From Cacconaster sp045114175 (GTDB lineage Bacteria > Bacteroidota > Bacteroidia > Bacteroidales > UBA932), in contig JBGUJZ010000018.1 of assembly GCA_045114175.1 (NCBI GenBank), positions 1 through 45,076 on the forward strand: a stretch of DNA of 45,076 nt. Direction: 5' to 3'. Made by a program: the position numbers and the translations under genes. Of the stretch, positions 31,610 through 41,554 are shown in pieces; the first letter of the stretch is position 1, and every line of letters begins with the position of its first letter. A model generated the notes under the pieces. That model searched no databases and was not told where the DNA came from. It was given only the letters and a program-made list of their open reading frames with translations.

Positions 31610-32716
31610 TTACTTCTTGTAGAAAGGCATCTTCACGACCTTGGCCTTCAGCAGACGGCCGCGGACGTCGATGTGGATTTCTGAATCCACTTTGTTGTAG
31701 GGAACATCTACATAACCCATGCCAATCGCTTTCTTGACGGTCGGGCCCATGGTGCCGGAAGTGACGTGACCGATCTGATGGCCCTCTGCATCGCAGATAG
31801 GCATTTCGTGGCGGGCGATACCCTTGTCAACCAGTTCGAAACCTACGAGTTTGCGCTTCACGCCCTCTGCCTTCTGGGCTGCGAGGAATTCGCTGTCCAC
31901 GAATGCGCCCTTGACGTCGTTGAACTTGGTGATCCAGCCGAGGCCAGCTTCGATAGGCGAGGTGGTGTCGTCGATATCATTACCATAGAGGCAGAAGCCC
32001 ATCTCCAGACGGAGGGTGTCGCGGGCGCCGAGGCCGATCGGCTTGATGCCGTACGGTTCACCTGCCTCGAAAACAGCCTTCCAGAGCTGGTCGCCGTACT
32101 GGTTGGGGACATAGACTTCGCATCCGCCGCTGCCGGTGTAACCGGTGGTGGAAAGAATGGCGTCGGGAATGCCGGCCAGATTGAGCTGCTTGAAGGTGTA
32201 ATACTCCATGTCCATGATGTTCTCTTTGCAGAGCTTCTGCATCACTTCCATTGCCTTCGGGCCCTGAATGGCGAGCTGGCAGGTCTCATCGGAGAGGTTG
32301 CACAGATCTTTGCCGACGGTGAGGCCGAACTTGGGAGCGTAGGAGCAGAGATGGTTCCAGTCCTTCTCAATGTTTGCAGCATTGACGGCGAGCAGGTATT
32401 TTTCCGTGTTGAAGCAGTAAACAATAAAGTCATCTACGATACCGCCCTTGCCATTCGGGAAGCAGGTGTACTGCGCTTTGCCCGGGAAAAGAACGGAAAC
32501 GTCGTTGGTGGAAACGTACTGCAGGAACGGCAGCGCCTTGGGGCCGGTTACCCAGATTTCACCCATGTGGGAGACATCGAAAACGCCGACGCCTTCGCGG
32601 ACGGTAGCGTGCTCTTCGTTGATGCTGGTGTACTGGATAGGCATGTTATAGCCTGCAAACGGGGCCATCTTTGCGCCCAGTGCAATATGCTTTTCGGTAA
32701 AAACAGTGTTTTTCAT
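31610..32716 (-). CDS. gcvT: Glycine cleavage system aminomethyltransferase (T protein)
   Basis: A 368-residue tetrahydrofolate-dependent aminomethyltransferase. The N-terminal MAPFAGYNMPIQYTSI, the FDVSHMGEIWVTGPKAL block and the LGARDTLRLEMGFCLYGNDI block are clear GcvT signatures. It releases ammonia from the aminomethyl group on the H protein and passes the one-carbon unit to tetrahydrofolate. The other glycine cleavage genes are not in the window. It is followed immediately by the peptidase-TonB gene and preceded 30 bases upstream by the SPOR lipoprotein gene. Confidence 0.95.
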   Translation of the reverse strand: MKNTVFTEKHIALGAKMAPFAGYNMPIQYTSINEEHATVREGVGVFDVSHMGEIWVTGPKALPFLQYVSTNDVSVLFPGKAQYTCFPNGKGGIVDDFIVYCFNTEKYLLAVNAANIEKDWNHLCSYAPKFGLTVGKDLCNLSDETCQLAIQGPKAMEVMQKLCKENIMDMEYYTFKQLNLAGIPDAILSTTGYTGSGGCEVYVPNQYGDQLWKAVFEAGEPYGIKPIGLGARDTLRLEMGFCLYGNDIDDTTSPIEAGLGWITKFNDVKGAFVDSEFLAAQKAEGVKRKLVGFELVDKGIARHEMPICDAEGHQIGHVTSGTMGPTVKKAIGMGYVDVPYNKVDSEIHIDVRGRLLKAKVVKMPFYKK

Positions 32717-32746
32717 TTATTGTTTAGTTTTATATGTGATAATCAA

Positions 32747-33286
32747 TTATTTGTGGCGGCCCCAGGTGGTATCGTAGATCCAGGTGTCGGAGGGTACCGC
32801 ACCGCTGGCCAGCATCTCTTTGCGTTTAGCGCGCGCCTCGGCAAAGTCGTTGGTCGTGAAGACGGCAACTCCCGTAAAACCGCTCTTGAAAGGGATGACG
32901 GTTACCGTTTCTCCGCGCTTCTCCATTCTGCGGGTCATGGCCCTGACGTTGTACTCCTTGACGTAGGAACCGACGACTACGCTATAGCGGGGGAGATTCC
33001 CGGTCGAGCTGGAAACGACGGTAGGCTTTTCAACCGTGGGCTTGGTGACGACAGGCTTCGCGGCGACGGGTTTTTCCGGGGTTGCTGCGGCAACTGAATC
33101 TACGGCCAGAGCCTCTTCCGCACGGGCGATGGAATCGCGCAGTGCCTTTTCCTGTGCCTCTTTTTCTACGCGCAGGCGCTCCAGATCGCTGGAGGTGGGT
33201 TTGCCCATCATCGAGCGAATGCGGTCACAGCCGGAGAACAGCACAACGGCGGCCAGAATCAAGGTAAAGATGCGGATGGGTTTCAT
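32747..33286 (-). CDS. SPOR-domain lipoprotein
   Basis: A 179-residue predicted lipoprotein with lipobox LFSGC (Cys20). A charged, helix-forming segment (about 33-65) and an Ala/Lys/Pro/Thr/Val-rich linker (about 66-95, with KPVVTKPTVEKPTV repeats) lead to a C-terminal SPOR domain (about 98-178; YSVVVGSYVKEYNVRAMTRRM). SPOR domains bind denuded peptidoglycan glycan strands, often at the division site. The linker would span the periplasm. A full -7 element lies 27 bases upstream of the start. Confidence 0.87.
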   Translation of the reverse strand: MKPIRIFTLILAAVVLFSGCDRIRSMMGKPTSSDLERLRVEKEAQEKALRDSIARAEEALAVDSVAAATPEKPVAAKPVVTKPTVEKPTVVSSSTGNLPRYSVVVGSYVKEYNVRAMTRRMEKRGETVTVIPFKSGFTGVAVFTTNDFAEARAKRKEMLASGAVPSDTWIYDTTWGRHK

Positions 33287-33312
33287 ATCGTCTTTGTGGA
33301 TAAGATTTCGGA

Positions 33313-33320
33313 CAAAGGTA
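33313..33320 (-). promoter_or_regulatory. -7 element for the SPOR lipoprotein gene
   Basis: The minus strand reads TACCTTTG, a full match to TAnnTTTG, 27 bases before the ATG at 33286. Confidence 0.5.
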
Positions 33321-33341
33321 GCATAAAAAGTAGAAAAAGCG

Positions 33342-33349
33342 TATCTTTA
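33342..33349 (+). promoter_or_regulatory. Probable -7 element for the DUF389-phoH operon
   Basis: TATCTTTA differs from TAnnTTTG at the last base only and lies 22 bases before the ATG at 33371, supporting that start. Confidence 0.35.
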
Positions 33350-33370
33350 CCAAATCAAAAAGAAGCGCGT

Positions 33371-34714
33371 ATGGCGATAAACTTCAAAACCATCAGGGAA
33401 AGGTTCCGCGACAGGCTGAACATCGGTTCTTATATTGATGTCGAAGCGGCGGTAGAGAATATCCGTAACAGCATCTATTTCCGGGGACCGAACGTCTGGA
33501 TTCTCGGGGCGGCCATCATCATTGCATCGGTCGGCCTGAATGTCAACTCCATCCCCGTCATCATCGGCGCCATGCTTGTCTCGCCTTTGATGGGGCCGAT
33601 CATCGGATTCGGCCTGGGTCTGGGTACCAACGATACCAGTCTGATCCGCGAAGCGCTGAAGAATCTGCTGGTGATGGTCATCATCAGTATCTGCGCTTCC
33701 GGCCTCTATTTCTTAATCTCCCCGCTCGCGATGGAGAACCCCACCGAGCTGCTGGCCCGCACCAACCCCACCATCTATGACGTGCTGATAGCCCTCTTTG
33801 GTGGTCTGGCCGGCATTATTGAGACCTCCCGCAAGGAGAAGGGAACGGTGATCTCCGGTGTGGCCATTGCCACCGCCCTGATGCCGCCCCTCTGTACGGT
33901 AGGTTACGGTCTGGCCACCCTCAACATGCATTACCTGTTTGGTGCGCTCTACCTCTTCTTCATCAACAGCATCTTCATTGCGCTGGCCACCTATCTGGCC
34001 GTCAAGTGGCTCCACTTTCCTGTGGTGCATTACACCGACGCCGCCAAGAACCGCAAGACCAAGCGCAGCATCGTGATCGGCCTGATCATCATCATTATCC
34101 CGAGCATCTTCTCGGCGATCAAAGTGGTGGGCGAGAACAATTTCAACCAGAACGCCAAAGCCTTCCTGAGAGAGAACAAAACGCTGGACCGGACCTATAT
34201 CTACGATTCGCACATAGACTTTGCACATCGCAAGGGTACCCTGACCATCCAGATGGCAGGCGCCGCCCTTTCGCCCAACGACCGGGAGCTCCTCTACCGT
34301 TCTGCGGAGAGCCACCACATAGACCGGGATCACCTGATTATCAAGGAGACCGGACTGGCTCGCACAGATCTTTCGGAAAATGAGTTGATCCAGAGCATCT
34401 TTGAGCGAAGCGACCAGGAGACCCAGCGGCGCGATCAGGAGATTTCCAAGCTGCAGGAGCAGCTCAAGGCTGAGCAGGCCAAGGAGTTGCCCGTGGCACA
34501 GATTGCGCGCGAGCTCCAGGCACAATATCCGGCTATCACCGTCCTCAGCATGGGCCGCGGCAGCGAATTCGATCTGAGCTCGCAGGAGAGCCGCGATCTG
34601 GTGATTGTCGTGATTACCAGCAGCACCAAATTGGACGGCACCACGCTCGATCGCATCCAGAAGTGGCTTGTTACCCGTGTCGGAACTGAGAATATCAGAA
34701 TCTTCAATGAATAG
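33371..34714 (+). CDS. DUF389 family membrane protein with coiled-coil C-terminus
   Basis: A 447-residue inner-membrane protein. Several hydrophobic helices between about residues 35 and 260 carry the DUF389 blocks IIIASVGLNVNSIPVIIGAMLVSPLMGPIIG and GVAIATALMPPLCTVGYGLA. A soluble C-terminal part follows, including a charged coiled coil (about 340-380; QETQRRDQEISKLQEQLKAEQ). The function of DUF389 proteins is unknown. The start at 33371 matches the promoter position. Its stop overlaps the phoH start by 8 bases (ATGAATAG), so the two are translationally coupled. Confidence 0.88.
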   Translation: MAINFKTIRERFRDRLNIGSYIDVEAAVENIRNSIYFRGPNVWILGAAIIIASVGLNVNSIPVIIGAMLVSPLMGPIIGFGLGLGTNDTSLIREALKNLLVMVIISICASGLYFLISPLAMENPTELLARTNPTIYDVLIALFGGLAGIIETSRKEKGTVISGVAIATALMPPLCTVGYGLATLNMHYLFGALYLFFINSIFIALATYLAVKWLHFPVVHYTDAAKNRKTKRSIVIGLIIIIIPSIFSAIKVVGENNFNQNAKAFLRENKTLDRTYIYDSHIDFAHRKGTLTIQMAGAALSPNDRELLYRSAESHHIDRDHLIIKETGLARTDLSENELIQSIFERSDQETQRRDQEISKLQEQLKAEQAKELPVAQIARELQAQYPAITVLSMGRGSEFDLSSQESRDLVIVVITSSTKLDGTTLDRIQKWLVTRVGTENIRIFNE

Positions 34715-35663
34715 AAAAATAGAACTTCACGAGATTGACCCCGTTGACATTTACGGCGTCAACAACAAACTTTTTGATCTTTTTGCCAGCCATTTTCCCA
34801 AAGTAAAGGCCGTGGCGCGCGGTTCCGAAATCACCCTCGTCGGGGCAGCCGCCGACCTGGACAACTTTGAGGTCCGTTTCGATACCCTCCGCCGCCTGAA
34901 GGCCACCAAACCGGCGCTGACCGAATACGACGTGGAGTCGCTCTTCGAGGGCGACCGCTCCCCGCGCAATCCGGAGGAGGGCCAGGTGGACCTGAGCGAA
35001 GGCAACGAGCACATCATCGTCTACAGCAACGAAGGCCGCGCCATCCGGGCACGCACCAAGAACCAGAAGAAACTGGTGCGGGAATACTACCGGAACGATC
35101 TGCTCTTTGCCGTGGGTCCGGCCGGAACGGGCAAGACCTATACGGCCATCGCGCTGGCAGTCCGCGCCCTCAAGAACCGGGAGGTGAAGCGATTGATTCT
35201 CACGCGTCCCGCCGTGGAGGCAGGCGAACGGCTGGGCTTCCTGCCGGGCGATTTGAAAGACAAACTGGATCCCTATCTCCAGCCGCTCTACGACGCGCTC
35301 CAGGATATGATTCCGGGCAAAAAGTTGCAGAACTTCATGGAAGACGGCATCATCCAGATTGCACCGCTGGCCTATATGCGCGGCCGCACGCTCGATCACG
35401 CCTTCGTCATCTTGGATGAGGCGCAGAACACCTCGCTGAACCAACTGAAGATGTTCCTCACCCGCATGGGCGCCGATTCCAAGTTCATCGTAACGGGCGA
35501 TATGACGCAGATCGACCTTCCGCGCAAGGAGGATTCCGGTCTGGAGCGGAGCATCGAGTTGGTTCAGAACATCAAGGGGATCAGCGTCATAGAGTTCGGA
35601 CGGGAAGACATCGTCCGCCACCCGCTCGTCACAAAGATTGTAGATGCTTTTGAAAAGGCCTGA
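34707..35663 (+). CDS. PhoH-like ATPase
   Basis: A 318-residue PhoH family protein. A small N-terminal domain (about 1-110, with EITLVGAAADLDNF resembling a KH-like fold) precedes the P-loop ATPase: Walker A GPAGTGKT at 137-144, Walker B VILDEAQN, and TGDMTQIDLP. The family is linked to RNA metabolism and RNA helicase-like activity, often near ybeY; no ybeY is seen here. It starts inside the last codons of the DUF389 gene. Its stop is three bases from the convergent FISUMP lipoprotein gene. Confidence 0.92.
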   Translation: MNRKIELHEIDPVDIYGVNNKLFDLFASHFPKVKAVARGSEITLVGAAADLDNFEVRFDTLRRLKATKPALTEYDVESLFEGDRSPRNPEEGQVDLSEGNEHIIVYSNEGRAIRARTKNQKKLVREYYRNDLLFAVGPAGTGKTYTAIALAVRALKNREVKRLILTRPAVEAGERLGFLPGDLKDKLDPYLQPLYDALQDMIPGKKLQNFMEDGIIQIAPLAYMRGRTLDHAFVILDEAQNTSLNQLKMFLTRMGADSKFIVTGDMTQIDLPRKEDSGLERSIELVQNIKGISVIEFGREDIVRHPLVTKIVDAFEKA

Positions 35664-35666
35664 GGC

Positions 35667-36677
35667 CTAAAGTGCCCGTACGCAGCGGACGGAAGCGGCG
35701 AAGTCGGTCTTGCTCGTTGCGGACATCGGGAAGGTGCCCAAGTCAGCGTAGATGTAGCGATAATACGCCCTGTCTGTGTCTTTCTCCGTTGCGCACCAGA
35801 AGAAGGCATAACTGCCAAATCCCGTAAAGTTGGAGTGGTCGATGGTAGCGCCGCCCACCGGGATGGCATTCCAGCCGGAGGTGTTGGAGTGGTCGTTGTA
35901 AGGCGAATAGGGCCACATCCGCTCGTTGTTGAAATAGGCCGGAGCCGAGAGCTTGTCACCCAAGGTTGCCCAGGTGTCCGTGAAGGTGGCAGTGGAACCA
36001 AGCAACGCCGTAGCCAGATCTTCAAAGTCCTCTTTGGTAGGCACTTTCCAACCAGCGGGGCAGGCACCCTGCGGACCGCCGGCAAGCCCCGTTCCGGAGA
36101 CATTGCCCGTGGCCTCTTTCCAAGTGTAGAACCTTCCGAGAAGACCTTCCGTAACCGGGGAATTGCGGTAGACGCCGCCGGTACCATCCCAACCCAGATT
36201 GCTGGCAAACCATTCGAGCGAGCCAATCTTGACCGTCGGATAGATTCGGCCGTCACGCGGGTCGGTAAAGGTGGTAGCGGAGGACTTGAGGCCGGTTAAC
36301 GCCGCACCGCCCACGGTATCGATGGTAGTAAAGGTAACCGAAGAAGAAACCGTATAGTAATCCTCTGCCTGCGCCAGTGCGGTGATACCGAAGGTACCCA
36401 GACTGTCCGGCACGCGGAACGAGACGATCCGGGAAGCCACAGTGTCCTGGAAGATACTGGAAGCCACCCACTTGTAAGTCACTTCCGCGGGATGGGTGAT
36501 GCCGGAAACCTCAACCGTCACGTGGGAATTCTTCTGGACATAGCTCGGGAACGGGAACGAGATGGAGCCCTCCATCGAGAGCTTTACCTCAGTCTCCTCT
36601 TCCTCTTTGCAGCTGACCGCAAAAAGGGCGACCAGCGTCAGGGCGAGCAATGCGAAATAGTGAAACGGCTTTTTCAT
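35667..36677 (-). CDS. FISUMP-domain lipoprotein
   Basis: A 336-residue surface-type lipoprotein (lipobox FAVSC, Cys23, followed by the acidic KEEEETE). An N-terminal beta-rich region of about 110 residues, probably Ig-like, is followed by the Fibrobacter succinogenes major paralogous (FISUMP) domain: DPRDGRIYPTVKIGSLEWFASNL, the CPAGWKVPTKEDFEDL block and the C-terminal SVRCVRAL. The domain is common in Bacteroidetes cell-surface proteins; its role is not known. The start at 36677 gives the signal peptide; the frame is open to 36710. It is divergent from apbE. Confidence 0.87.
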   Translation of the reverse strand: MKKPFHYFALLALTLVALFAVSCKEEEETEVKLSMEGSISFPFPSYVQKNSHVTVEVSGITHPAEVTYKWVASSIFQDTVASRIVSFRVPDSLGTFGITALAQAEDYYTVSSSVTFTTIDTVGGAALTGLKSSATTFTDPRDGRIYPTVKIGSLEWFASNLGWDGTGGVYRNSPVTEGLLGRFYTWKEATGNVSGTGLAGGPQGACPAGWKVPTKEDFEDLATALLGSTATFTDTWATLGDKLSAPAYFNNERMWPYSPYNDHSNTSGWNAIPVGGATIDHSNFTGFGSYAFFWCATEKDTDRAYYRYIYADLGTFPMSATSKTDFAASVRCVRAL

Positions 36678-36714
36678 CCGGCGTTTTTCAAACAGTCTGC
36701 AAATATGCATATTT

Positions 36715-36747
36715 TTTGGGCGTTTGCCAAGTATTATGCTATTTTTG
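36715..36747 (+). promoter_or_regulatory. Promoter for apbE
   Basis: A -33 TTTG (36715-36718) and a -7 TATTTTTG (36740-36747) are separated by 21 bases, a full Bacteroidetes match. The ATG follows after seven bases at 36755, giving an almost leaderless message. Confidence 0.6.
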
Positions 36748-36754
36748 TGCCACT

Positions 36755-37699
36755 ATGCGTCTGTTGAAACCCCTTCTCCCGCTTTTGACCGTCCTCCTGC
36801 TGACCGGTTGTTCCGGAGGGGAGCGCTATGTGCGAATGGAGGGTTTTGCGCAGGGCGGCACCTGGCACATCATCTGCTCGCTGCCCTCCAAAGTTCGGCC
36901 AACAGCGGTGCGCGACAGCATAGACCGGCTGTTGCTGGAGATTGACGGCTCGCTCTCGGGATACAACCGCGGATCGCTGCTGAGCCGCCTCAACGCTGGT
37001 GAGGAATTGCCGCTCAACGACCATTTCCTGATCAACTTCCGCCTCTCGCAACAATACTGGCACGAGAGCGAAGGCGCCTTTGACCCTTCGGCCGCTTCCC
37101 TCTTTGACCTGTGGGGATTCGGGTTCAAGGAGGCGGGCGCCATGCCCACGCAGCGGCAGATCGATTCGGTCCGCACCTTTATCGGGATGGACCGGTTCCG
37201 GATCGATACCCTCCCCGACGGAACCTGCCGCCTGCGCAAGGTCGATCCCCGCTGCCGCCTGAACTTCAACGCCATTGCCCAAGGATACACCTGCGACCGC
37301 GTGGCCCTCTACCTGGATGCCGTCGGCAGCAGCAACTACCTCGTCGAGGTCGGCCGCGAGATCCTCTGCAAAGGTCTCAGCCCTCGCGGTGACGAATGGA
37401 AAATAGCGGTTGAAAAGCCCGCCGAGGCGGGCGAAGTTGAAGTTTTCTTCCAAGATACACTTCACTTGACCGACTGTGCGGTGGTGACGTCGGGAGATTA
37501 TCGGAAATACTACGTGAAAGACGGCAAACGCTACGCACACACGATCGATCCGCGGACCGGTGCACCGGTCACCCACGGGCTGCTCAGCGCCACCGTCATT
37601 ATCCCCGCCGAATCCGACACGGGACGCGTACAGTGGTCCTGCGCACGGGCAGACGCCTGCGCAACCTGGTCGATGGTAGAAGGGCACGTGGTCCGTTAA
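36755..37699 (+). CDS. apbE: FAD:protein FMN transferase (ApbE family lipoprotein)
   Basis: A 314-residue lipoprotein (lipobox LLTGC, Cys19) of the ApbE family, which attaches FMN to threonines of Rnf/Nqr-type subunits in the periplasm. Conserved blocks are LSGYNRGSLLSRLNAG, LNFNAIAQGYTCDRVALYLD, VEVGREILCKG and the AHTIDPRTGAPVTHG flavin/metal region. The family's final ADA-AT motif is present as RADACATWSMV, but the chain stops ten residues later; most relatives run 30-40 residues further, so the C-terminus looks short. Its stop lies five bases from convergent prfB. The start fits the promoter. Confidence 0.85.
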   Translation: MRLLKPLLPLLTVLLLTGCSGGERYVRMEGFAQGGTWHIICSLPSKVRPTAVRDSIDRLLLEIDGSLSGYNRGSLLSRLNAGEELPLNDHFLINFRLSQQYWHESEGAFDPSAASLFDLWGFGFKEAGAMPTQRQIDSVRTFIGMDRFRIDTLPDGTCRLRKVDPRCRLNFNAIAQGYTCDRVALYLDAVGSSNYLVEVGREILCKGLSPRGDEWKIAVEKPAEAGEVEVFFQDTLHLTDCAVVTSGDYRKYYVKDGKRYAHTIDPRTGAPVTHGLLSATVIIPAESDTGRVQWSCARADACATWSMVEGHVVR

Positions 37700-37704
37700 C
37701 CGGA

Positions 37705-38762
<1,058 letters not shown>

Positions 38763-38785
<23 letters not shown>

Positions 38786-39221
38786 AGGTCCTTTTGATTT
38801 GTTCGTAGTCGTATCCCCGGCCCAGGCCGAAGCGAAGCAGTTTCCGATAGCGGGTCGCCTCATCGGGTTCGCTCCGCAGTGCACGCAGTTTGTTCCGCAG
38901 TAAGGCGGCGAGTCGCGCATCGGCCGCCGGCGTATCAATCTCACTGATGGCAGCCGCGATAGTCTCCGTCGGAATACCCTTCGCCTGCAAAGCTACTTTA
39001 ATTTTGAGACTTCCCCAACCCTGCAGCGAACTTTTGTCGCGTGCAAAGGCTGTGGCGTAGCGTAACTCATCGATATAGCGCTCCTTGCAAAGGGTCTCCA
39101 CAATGCCGGCAGCATCCTCCGCCTCCAGTCGCGAAAGCTTGGCGAGAATCTCCTTGCGGCAATACTCGCGACGGCTGCAGAGCGCCATCATCCGGTCCAG
39201 GGCCTTTGCGCGCTCCATCAT
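38763..39221 (-). CDS. recX: Regulatory protein RecX
   Basis: A 152-residue RecX family protein built of three-helix repeats (ALDRMMALCSRREYCRKEILAKL, then YIDELRYATAFARDKSSLQGWGSLKIKVALQAKGI). RecX caps RecA filaments and limits recombination. Here recA is not the direct neighbour but lies divergently at 42680, with patatin and rlmN between them. The ATG shares one base with the patatin stop (TGATG) and its end overlaps the prfB start by 23 bases, so translation through the operon is tightly coupled. Confidence 0.88.
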
Positions 39222-41554
39222 CAGAAGGAATAACCGAGGGCTGCGTAAACCTGCGGGGCTCCGGTATAGTTGGACCAGCGAACGCTGAACTCCAGCGGGC
39301 CCACCGAGGTGGCGCGCATATAGCCCAGTTGGAGGCCCCAGATCAGACCGTTCGCAAACGAAGCGCCGATCGTATCGCCCGAGACGGCAAAGACCGGCGA
39401 GAGGGTGAGATAGTTCGGCCCGGAGATGTTGTAACGTCCCTCGAGCGAAGCCACGGAGAGATGCTTGTTAAAGGGATGGGCAAAACTGAAGCCGGCAAAG
39501 GGAATCTGCTGGTCCATGTAGCGTCCGCGGAGCGAACCGCCCATCACATTCATGTAAATCATCGGAACTTGCTTGCCCAACAGGCTGCGGTGCCAGAGCG
39601 AGGGAATCAGCGTCACCTGGCTGCCGATGGAAAGCGCGCCGGTGGCATGCAGGTCGAACGACGCAAATGAGTTGGCGTTGCGACTGCCCAAATACTGGTG
39701 GAAACCGCCGTCAGCCGCCCAGCCGCGGGTCGGGAAGTATTCGTCGTTGCGCGTGTCGTTCCGGGCATTCACATAGAGGCCGGCAAAGAACTGGCGCTTT
39801 TTGGAGAGGTCGTACGAAGCAAAAACGGGCAGCCCTTTGTCGTCGAAAGAGCGATAGCCGAAGTAGGTACACTCCAGACCGCCCTCCATGTAGATGTCGC
39901 GGTAGTTCTGCGAAGCAAAGTTGGTACGGAAGCGGTGGCTGGTGTAAGCCAGGTTGTAATCCGAATAGTTATTCAGCAGGTTGAGCCCCGAATAGCGGAA
40001 CGCGTATTCCACATTCAGTTTGATGTGGGACGGGAAGGCGTAGGTGTAGAGGATCGAGGCCTGCGGATTGACGGAGAGTCGTCCGGTCAGCGAGAGCGAC
40101 GAGCCGGAGAGGGTGTTGCGGTTGATGGAGACATTCATCTGGATGGCCGAAACCTCCTCCGCATCCACGCGGAAGCCGATGCCGAACACCGAATTGAGTT
40201 CCGCCTTGAAGAAGATGTCCATGTCGTAGGGCTGCTCGTGACCCTTGAGGGTATAGGTTACAGATTTGAAAAAGCCCGTGTCGTAGAACCGCTTGATGGC
40301 GGCGGTGATCTCCGCACCGGCGATGCGCGCCCCGGATTTGATGGGACAGTGGCGGAAGAGGAACTCCTCCGCCTCCGGCGAGAGACCATGAATCTGCACC
40401 GTACCCAGGCTCACGCTGTCTCGGTCCAGGTGGAGCGCCTTTTCATACTTGCGCCCGCGGAAATCGGGCCCCACGAGGTTCTCCGCCCGATCTTGTGCGC
40501 AGCGGTCCAGGTAGTCGCGCAGCTTGCGGATGTCCGCAATCTTCAGCATCGCGGCATCGTAACCGTTCTGCACCAGCGTGCGAATACTTTCGTGGTCGAA
40601 ACTCAGCGTATTGTAGCCCTTCGTGTCGGGATGGATGAAGATGTCAGTATTCTCGATGGCGGCGCTGTCTTTCTTATGCGTGTACATATCATACAGGCTG
40701 CCCACCATATCGCCGATGTTGTTGACCTCCGTATCGGTGATACCCTCGCTGGAGCCGAACTTGACGCCAATCACCACGTCGGCCCCCATCTCGCGGGCGA
40801 TATCCACCGGATAATTGTTCAACGCCCCACCGTCCACCAGCACCCGGCCATCCTTGCGCAACGGTGCAAAATAGCCCGGGATGGACATGGAGGAGCGGAG
40901 GGCATCCACAAAGGAGCCGCTGTGCCAGACGACCTCCTCGTGCTTGACCAGGTCCACCGCCACGCAGGCAAAGGGGATCGGCATCTTGTTGAAATCCAGC
41001 GAATCCAGATAACCTACCGCCAGCGAAGTAAAGAGGTTGTAGATGTTCTGGCCATCCACCAGCGCCATCGGGATGTTGTTCAGCAGCGAACGGGAGGGCG
41101 ACTCTTTCACCGGCACTGGGCCGATCAGGGAGTCCAGGAGAGCGGCGCCTTTCGTCTCCTGCAGGGCGTACGGGTCAATGGCAAAGGGCACCTTAAGGAC
41201 GTAGAGACTGTTGTAGAGTTTGTCCTCGAACTGCACGCTCTCGCGGGCCGATTTGTCGCTCATAATCACATCCCAGTTCTGCGTAGAGATCAGTGAATCA
41301 ATCTCGTTGGCCGTGTAACCGATGGCATAGAGGCCACCGATGATGGAACCCATACTGGTACCCACCACCATATCGATTGGGATATTGTTCTCTTCCAGCA
41401 CTTTCAGTACGCCGATATGGGCCGCGCCCTTGGCTCCGCCACCTGCCAGCACCAGGCCGACCTTGGGGCGTGCGGGTTGCTCCTGCGCACGGGAGAAGAA
41501 TTCCCCGGAAAGCAAGGCGAGCACCACCAGAATTCCTATGGCAATCCGTTTCAT
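39221..41554 (-). CDS. Patatin-like phospholipase with BamA-type outer-membrane barrel
   Basis: A 777-residue secreted protein. After a signal peptide (about 1-25) comes a patatin domain (about 30-240) with the oxyanion loop AGGGAKGAAHIG, nucleophile Ser67 in GTSMGS, and catalytic Asp241 in VDGGALNNYP. A POTRA-like region (about 380-450; LHLDRDSVSLGTVQIHGLSPEAEEFL) and a C-terminal Omp85/BamA-like beta-barrel follow, ending in AALGYSF with terminal phenylalanine. This resembles the PlpD-type autotransported lipases. The start at 41554 overlaps the rlmN stop by four bases (ATGA). Confidence 0.92.
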   Translation of the reverse strand: MKRIAIGILVVLALLSGEFFSRAQEQPARPKVGLVLAGGGAKGAAHIGVLKVLEENNIPIDMVVGTSMGSIIGGLYAIGYTANEIDSLISTQNWDVIMSDKSARESVQFEDKLYNSLYVLKVPFAIDPYALQETKGAALLDSLIGPVPVKESPSRSLLNNIPMALVDGQNIYNLFTSLAVGYLDSLDFNKMPIPFACVAVDLVKHEEVVWHSGSFVDALRSSMSIPGYFAPLRKDGRVLVDGGALNNYPVDIAREMGADVVIGVKFGSSEGITDTEVNNIGDMVGSLYDMYTHKKDSAAIENTDIFIHPDTKGYNTLSFDHESIRTLVQNGYDAAMLKIADIRKLRDYLDRCAQDRAENLVGPDFRGRKYEKALHLDRDSVSLGTVQIHGLSPEAEEFLFRHCPIKSGARIAGAEITAAIKRFYDTGFFKSVTYTLKGHEQPYDMDIFFKAELNSVFGIGFRVDAEEVSAIQMNVSINRNTLSGSSLSLTGRLSVNPQASILYTYAFPSHIKLNVEYAFRYSGLNLLNNYSDYNLAYTSHRFRTNFASQNYRDIYMEGGLECTYFGYRSFDDKGLPVFASYDLSKKRQFFAGLYVNARNDTRNDEYFPTRGWAADGGFHQYLGSRNANSFASFDLHATGALSIGSQVTLIPSLWHRSLLGKQVPMIYMNVMGGSLRGRYMDQQIPFAGFSFAHPFNKHLSVASLEGRYNISGPNYLTLSPVFAVSGDTIGASFANGLIWGLQLGYMRATSVGPLEFSVRWSNYTGAPQVYAALGYSF

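Noticed and set aside
35654..35669. Possible terminator AGGCC-TGA-GGCCT between phoH and the FISUMP gene
   Set aside because: The stem is only five base pairs and no T-run follows on either strand.
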